Shown here: piece after piece, positions 59,447 to 64,000 of the stretch
Layout: each line of letters begins with the position of its first letter
Position numbering within the stretch: the stretch's first letter is position 1
DNA from: Phycisphaerales bacterium
Lineage (GTDB): Bacteria > Planctomycetota > Phycisphaerae > Phycisphaerales > UBA5793
Direction of reading: 5' to 3'
NCBI GenBank assembly: GCA_020852515.1
Contig: JADZAS010000013.1
Span: 582,600 to 646,599 of the forward strand
DNA: 64,000 bases
Made by a program: the position numbers and the translations under genes
Notes under the pieces: generated by a model
Seen by the model: the letters and a program-made list of their open reading frames with translations, nothing else
The model's database searches: none
Told to the model about the DNA's origin: nothing

Positions 59447-62284
59447 TCACTCTAACAAGCGGCGGAGATAGCTGACGTCGAGTGTGCTCGCGCACGATGT
59501 GTGGCTCGCCCCGATCAGTCGCTCAAGCAGATACCGCCCCGCCGGGTCGCTGTGGTCGAGACTGCTCACCGTCAGGACTCCCTTGCCGACGCGCGTGTGA
59601 AAGAGCATGTCAAACACGCGCGGCCGGCGCTGGTCGTGCGTGTACACGCAGCGCACGAGCGGATCGATGAACTCGACCAGGCCAAGACCCTCGACGGGAA
59701 TGAGTCGGGCGTACGTGCGCGTCAGGTCCATGCCGAGCAGATCGACGATCCACTCGCTGTCGCCCTTCGACAGCGGCGACTCCTCGATGACCAACGGACA
59801 TTGACCAAAGAGCCACTCGTAATTCGTACCGAGTCCGCCGCGCGTCTTTGAGGCGAGCAGCACTACTCGACCGCCGGCATGCAGAAAGTCCAGCAGCGGC
59901 GCGGTGAGCTTGTGCGTGAGGATCGTCTGCGCATCGGTTGGAATCGGTCGATCATGGCGCCACGGCCGCAGCTCAGGCATGAGCCGCGCGGGATCGGGCA
60001 GGCGATTCACCCATCGCTTTACCGGCAGTCCAAAGCCGCGCGAGTAGCCTCGTTCGAGCACATCCGGCTGGGCGTCTTCAGCGGCAAACGGCGGGCCGTC
60101 GAGTCGGTAAACGCCGGTCGGCGCCGCGGCAGCAGGCGGCACTATCCACACATCCCAGACGTTTGGCTGCAGCCCCTGGGCCCTCGCTTCGACGCGCACG
60201 CGACGTGGCCGATCCGCCTCACCCGGCCACTGCACGTCGATCGCCGCCGTCGCCACCTCACCCTGTGGGCAGCGCAGGTTCGCGGCACCGACTTCGCGGC
60301 CGTCCAACGAAAGTATGACCTCGCCATCGAACGCCGCGCCGCCGAAGTTCGACAGCAGCACCTCGACACGTTCGCTCGTACCGGCAACAAACGACCGCCG
60401 GTGCTCGGGGGTGCGCAGGATAAGCGGCGCATCGGCGAGCCAGCCGCGCATCTGCCCCGGCGTGAAGCGCCAGCGATCGAGATCATCTTTGAAGCCGCAC
60501 ATGCACACCGCGACGTCGCGCAGGTGGTTCATCACGATTCCGCCATGATTCGGGTACTCGCGGAACCGTTCGATCTGGAACTTGCGGCCCAGCAGGTGAT
60601 GCCGATCGCTCTGCATGCGGAATCGTTCGACAGTCTCGGCGCCGTAGCGATGCCGCAGCGCGCGCTCGGATTGCCGGCCGCTTTCGAACATCCCGGGCAG
60701 CCACCACGGCCGCTCGCCGCCGAGGCGCTGCGCCAGCGCCTCGAAGTCCGGCCAGGACGAAAACGCGATGGTCTCGCCCATGACAAACGGCTTGATCGCC
60801 ATCGTCGCCAGCGTGTCCTGCAGATCGGCAAGGTAATTCACCCAGCGGTTGTTGTTGTCGTAGGTGTGTTCATCATGCAGGTCGGTGCGCTCGTGGTCCG
60901 CCCATGCAAAGCTGGCCGTCTGCACCTGAAGCAGTGCGCCTGGCAGCATGGCCCGCGCCGTCTCCCACCACCACTTCGCCAGCTCCGGATGGAAACACGG
61001 ATGCTCGCACGTCGCGCTGACGATGACCACACTCGGGTGATTGCGGTCGCGGCGCATGAACGCTTCGTAGAGCCGCCGGTATTCGGGCAGGTGCTCATCA
61101 TCCATCGGCGCGTGCCAGTTGGGGTGCTCCTGCCAGATGAGCATGCCCATCTCGTCAGCAAGGTCAAAGTACCAGCGCGGCGGATACCACATGCACAGGC
61201 ACACGCAGTTGAAGCCCATCGCCAGCAGCACTTCGAACTCTTCGCGGGCTTGCTCGCGCGTGGGCGCCGGCGCCATGTGCTGCGGCTCGTGGCCCCAGTG
61301 CAGCACGCCGCGAATGTGCAGCGGTGAGCCGTTGAGAATGATGCGCGTGCCCTCGACGTGCAGGTCACGAAAGCCAAAGGCAGCGCGATGCGACTCGACC
61401 TGCCTGGCGGCGTCGATGAGTTCGACCTCCAGCGCATACATCGCGGGATCAGCCGGCGACCACAGGCGCGGCGAGGGCACGCGCAACGTTCCCGAAACCT
61501 CCGTCGCACCTGCGGCGACGGGAATCTCGATCGCCTGGCTGCCGATGCGCGCGCGAGCGGCGCCGGCGCTGGCCGCCGGGCCGTCGAGTTCGATGGTGAA
61601 GCGCACCTGCCCGCTCGCCGCGTCGGCAACGACGGCCACGCCATCCGGCCGCGCGTGCAGGCCACCGCAGCCGATGAGCCGCAAGGGCTGCCAGATGCCG
61701 CCGTGGTGCAGGCTGAGCATGTCGTGAAAGCCCTTGGTGATGTGGCCGGGTCTTTCATCGACGCGGATGAGAATGTCCAGCGCCGCGGCGGGGGCGGCGT
61801 GTTTCGAAAGATCGAGTTCAAACGGCACGTAGTCGCCGCAGTGCGAGCCGATGCGCTGCCCGTTCACCCACACCGTCGCCTCAGTCGCCACGGCCTCAAA
61901 CTGCAGCAGTGTGCGGGTCCAGCTCCACGCTTCTGGCAGCGTCACCTGGCGCCGATACCACGCGAAGGAGTGGAAGTGCACGCCCAGGTCGCGCTGCCAC
62001 GCCGCGGGAACCTGCACGGCTTTCCACGGCGGCTCGAGCAGCGGCTCACTCCACCACATCTCCGCAAGGCCGACGTTGCCGGGATCGGGCCGAATGTAGC
62101 AAGAGCCGCACAGGTCGATCCGCGCGGCGGCAGGCGGGGGGCGCGTTGCATCTGCAGCATGGGACACGGGCATGATCCGATCAGCAAGGAAGTTGCCGCA
62201 AAGCGTAGTCGCTCCACGCATCTGAACCGAAACCGTCCGGCCGCTGGCCAAACCTTTCACCACTGGGCGCTGAGATCTGGTCAT
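59447..62284 (-). CDS. Glycoside hydrolase family 2 protein
   Basis: This 945-residue multidomain protein has a GH2 arrangement: jelly-roll sugar-binding domain (about 60-215, with WYRRQVTLPEAWSW and ATVWVNGQRIGSHCGDYVPF), Ig-like domain (about 220-320), and a TIM barrel (about 325-560). The barrel has RGVLHWGHEPQHMAP, HPNWHAPMDDEHLPEYRRL and ATCEHPC with Glu427 as the expected acid/base; Glu504 in FVMGETIAFSSW is the expected nucleophile. Cys426 stands where nearly all GH-A enzymes have Asn. A roughly 300-residue C-terminus has further beta domains. No signal peptide is evident from ATG 62284. Confidence 0.8.
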   Translation of the reverse strand: MTRSQRPVVKGLASGRTVSVQMRGATTLCGNFLADRIMPVSHAADATRPPPAAARIDLCGSCYIRPDPGNVGLAEMWWSEPLLEPPWKAVQVPAAWQRDLGVHFHSFAWYRRQVTLPEAWSWTRTLLQFEAVATEATVWVNGQRIGSHCGDYVPFELDLSKHAAPAAALDILIRVDERPGHITKGFHDMLSLHHGGIWQPLRLIGCGGLHARPDGVAVVADAASGQVRFTIELDGPAASAGAARARIGSQAIEIPVAAGATEVSGTLRVPSPRLWSPADPAMYALEVELIDAARQVESHRAAFGFRDLHVEGTRIILNGSPLHIRGVLHWGHEPQHMAPAPTREQAREEFEVLLAMGFNCVCLCMWYPPRWYFDLADEMGMLIWQEHPNWHAPMDDEHLPEYRRLYEAFMRRDRNHPSVVIVSATCEHPCFHPELAKWWWETARAMLPGALLQVQTASFAWADHERTDLHDEHTYDNNNRWVNYLADLQDTLATMAIKPFVMGETIAFSSWPDFEALAQRLGGERPWWLPGMFESGRQSERALRHRYGAETVERFRMQSDRHHLLGRKFQIERFREYPNHGGIVMNHLRDVAVCMCGFKDDLDRWRFTPGQMRGWLADAPLILRTPEHRRSFVAGTSERVEVLLSNFGGAAFDGEVILSLDGREVGAANLRCPQGEVATAAIDVQWPGEADRPRRVRVEARAQGLQPNVWDVWIVPPAAAAPTGVYRLDGPPFAAEDAQPDVLERGYSRGFGLPVKRWVNRLPDPARLMPELRPWRHDRPIPTDAQTILTHKLTAPLLDFLHAGGRVVLLASKTRGGLGTNYEWLFGQCPLVIEESPLSKGDSEWIVDLLGMDLTRTYARLIPVEGLGLVEFIDPLVRCVYTHDQRRPRVFDMLFHTRVGKGVLTVSSLDHSDPAGRYLLERLIGASHTSCASTLDVSYLRRLLE

Positions 62285-62484
62285 CCTCGCGCGACCTCCA
62301 CCGCGGGAGATCCTCGCCGCAGGTCTTCACGGGGCGAGCAGCGAAACCGCGGCGGGAAAGTTGCCCTGATTTCAAGACATTTCCGGCAAGCGCGGCGAAC
62401 CCGGTACGGCGGTTGCACGTTGCCAAGGTGGCGTGCCGCCCGGCCCGCATCGATTCGCTTTCTTTTTCCAATACCGAGGAATGC

Positions 62485-62485
62485 C
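62485..62485. other. End of the divergent gap between the GH2 gene and propeller gene
   Basis: The 201 bases from 62285 to 62485 hold the divergent starts of the GH2 gene (ggagg 10 bases before its ATG) and of the propeller protein (gagga 5 bases before its ATG). I identified no clear promoter. Confidence 0.3.
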
Positions 62486-64000
62486 ATGTCTGCTCGATTC
62501 ACTTCTCGATTCTCGCTCGCCTGCGCCGCTTCACTTCTTCTCGCCTGGACCGCCGGCGCCCAAGCCGATCTCCAACCCGCCTGGATTTCGCGGCTGCCTA
62601 TCGGTTTCTCGCTCAGCGCCGGCCTTGGCGGCATGGTCGTCGATAGCGCCGGCGTTACCTACATGACCGGCACCGGCGGCTCATCGAGCAACGTTGACAT
62701 CATCACCACCGCGTTCGGGCCGGACGGAGCCGAACTCTGGACGAGCACGTTCAACGGCACCTACAACTGGCACGACCAGGGGCGCGGCATCACCATCGGA
62801 GTCGACGGCTCGCTCTGGGTGTGCGGGAACACGCCCGCGGCCGACAGTCGCGCCAAGGTCCTGGCACTCAAATACGACCGCGCAACAGGCGCGCTGCTCC
62901 AGCGCATCGAGTACACGAGCGATCCCTTCTACGCGGAGCATGCCCAATCCATCGCCGTGGATGCGGCGGGCAACGTCTACGTCGGCGGAGGCACGAATGG
63001 CGACGGCTCAGACGTCTACGTTCTCAGTTTCAATCCGGCCGGGAACCTGCGTTGGCGGAAGACCTGGGACGGGCTCGCCTTCGGCCCGTTTTCGCAGGAT
63101 CACCTCCAGCAACTGGCGCTTGCGCCGGATGGCAACCTCGTAGCGATGATCGACGGCGTGGCCGCCAACAACCACGCAGACTACGTCCTCATCAAGTACA
63201 ACGCCGGCACGGGCGCCACGATCTGGGAAACGCACTGGGGCCTCGGCGGCGATGACTTTCCCAACGAGATGATCATCGACACCGATAGTGACATCTACGT
63301 ATGCGGCATCGCCCTGGCCCTCGAAGGCAATGACCGCTATGGCACGATCCGCGTGCGCGGCGGCGACGGAGCGATCATGTGGGAGAACTACGCCGGACGC
63401 GACTACCACAACGCGCAGCGCGGCTTCTCCATCGACGGGCGCGGTGGCGTGTACGTCACCGGGAGCGTCGATCCGGACGGCGACCGGAGCAACGCCAACG
63501 ACAACTTCTACTCCGTCAAACTCGACGCTGACACCGGCTCGCAACTCTGGTCGCATTCCTACGGCGCCAACTGCCTGTATTGCTCGGACATTCCCGGCGA
63601 CATCGTCGCCGACAGCGCCGGCAATGTGCTCCTCGCCGGCACGTCGCTCAGTGCACCCTACTCGGGCCACATGCTGCTGTTCGTGCTCGACTCCGGCACT
63701 GGCATCGAAACTGATCGCGGCGTTCTCGCTCCAACACAGAACGAGGGCTACGGAATCGGTTCGCTCGTGCTCGATGCGCAGGAGAACCTGCTCATCGGCG
63801 GCGGCACCGTCAACGTCAATACCGGCGAGAAGAACTACCTGCTCATCAAGTACGACTCTCTCAGCGGCGGCTCGTACGCGCTGACGGTGCAGAACCTCGT
63901 GGGCGGCTCCGACGCCGCGTTCACGATCATCAACGCCACGCCCAGTGTCAACCAGTACATCGTCTACAGCCTGCGCGGGCTCGGCTCGACGTTTGTGCCG
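62486..64000 (+). CDS. Exported beta-propeller repeat protein, truncated by window end
   Basis: The 505 codons present contain no stop and continue past the window. A signal peptide (about 1-28) precedes repeats with a VDSAGVTYMTGTGG, VDAAGNVYVGGGTNGDG, GRGGVYVTGSVDPDG and DSAGNVLLAGTS pattern. This is the SBBP/beta-propeller repeat type, roughly one per 55 residues, with the interspersed ALKYDRATGALL type. The last 45 residues, with INATPSVNQYIVYSL and GLGSTFVP, look like the start of the same C-terminal module found in the genes at 31161, 37121 and 54106. The Shine-Dalgarno is gagga, 5 bases before the ATG. Confidence 0.85.
   Translation, partial: MSARFTSRFSLACAASLLLAWTAGAQADLQPAWISRLPIGFSLSAGLGGMVVDSAGVTYMTGTGGSSSNVDIITTAFGPDGAELWTSTFNGTYNWHDQGRGITIGVDGSLWVCGNTPAADSRAKVLALKYDRATGALLQRIEYTSDPFYAEHAQSIAVDAAGNVYVGGGTNGDGSDVYVLSFNPAGNLRWRKTWDGLAFGPFSQDHLQQLALAPDGNLVAMIDGVAANNHADYVLIKYNAGTGATIWETHWGLGGDDFPNEMIIDTDSDIYVCGIALALEGNDRYGTIRVRGGDGAIMWENYAGRDYHNAQRGFSIDGRGGVYVTGSVDPDGDRSNANDNFYSVKLDADTGSQLWSHSYGANCLYCSDIPGDIVADSAGNVLLAGTSLSAPYSGHMLLFVLDSGTGIETDRGVLAPTQNEGYGIGSLVLDAQENLLIGGGTVNVNTGEKNYLLIKYDSLSGGSYALTVQNLVGGSDAAFTIINATPSVNQYIVYSLRGLGSTFVP

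Noticed and set aside
1..64000. tRNA, rRNA, CRISPR arrays, IS elements and prophage
   Set aside because: No cloverleaf-like segments, no regularly spaced direct repeats of 25-40 bases, and no transposase, integrase or phage genes were seen in any gap or frame.

Overview
The window looks like chromosomal DNA from a high-GC planctomycete, most plausibly of the Phycisphaerae lineage. The evidence is indirect: a fibro-slime domain protein, several FG-GAP/VCBS-type surface proteins, a DUF1570 gluzincin-like lipoprotein, a bacterial deoxyhypusine synthase homologue, a formylglycine sulfatase with a C-terminal extension, and strongly G/C-ending codons. I see no tRNA, rRNA, CRISPR array, prophage or insertion sequence. 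Housekeeping genes (murA, valS, pyrB, kbl, clpB, hpf) are mixed with cell-surface and carbohydrate genes.

Layout. 1-7.8 kb: end of a cysteine synthase, fibro-slime protein, murA, a membrane protein, then a minus-strand block of HPr, EIIA-type PTS protein, ribosome hibernation factor, DUF502 protein, alpha/beta hydrolase and UbiA-type prenyltransferase. 7.8-12 kb: a tightly overlapping plus-strand operon of methyltransferase, FAD oxidoreductase and type III polyketide synthase, followed by a deoxyhypusine synthase homologue. 12-20.3 kb: minus-strand NUDIX, pyrB, kbl, GNAT, phosphoesterase, DUF1570 and valS. 20.4-28.7 kb: TPR protein, M32 carboxypeptidase, PEGA lipoprotein, coiled-coil exported protein, a glycosyltransferase/methyltransferase fusion and clpB. 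29-33.4 kb: sulfatase, FG-GAP protein and a short remnant copy of the sulfatase C-terminus. 33.4-42.3 kb: SRPBCC protein, UDP-glucuronate decarboxylase, acetolactate decarboxylase-like lipoprotein, membrane protein, VCBS protein, M29 aminopeptidase, a DUF433/DUF5615 toxin-antitoxin-like pair and a domain-swapped HldE. 42.5-53.6 kb: GDP-mannose 3,5-epimerase-like protein, a nucleotide-sugar dehydrogenase, and a seven-gene minus-strand operon of glycosyltransferases, methyltransferases and a B12-type radical SAM enzyme, probably making a methylated surface glycan. 54-64 kb: an exported protein, a two-permease/one-binding-protein sugar ABC transporter without its ATPase, a GH2-type glycosidase, and a propeller protein running off the edge.

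Two patterns recur. First, three complete exported proteins of different propeller-like architectures end in the same roughly 100-residue Cys-rich module, and a fourth at the window edge seems to begin one. Second, many genes that head a transcript have a TANNNT -10 box only 5-9 bases before the start codon and no Shine-Dalgarno sequence, whereas genes inside operons have clear Shine-Dalgarno sequences. This suggests widespread leaderless transcription.
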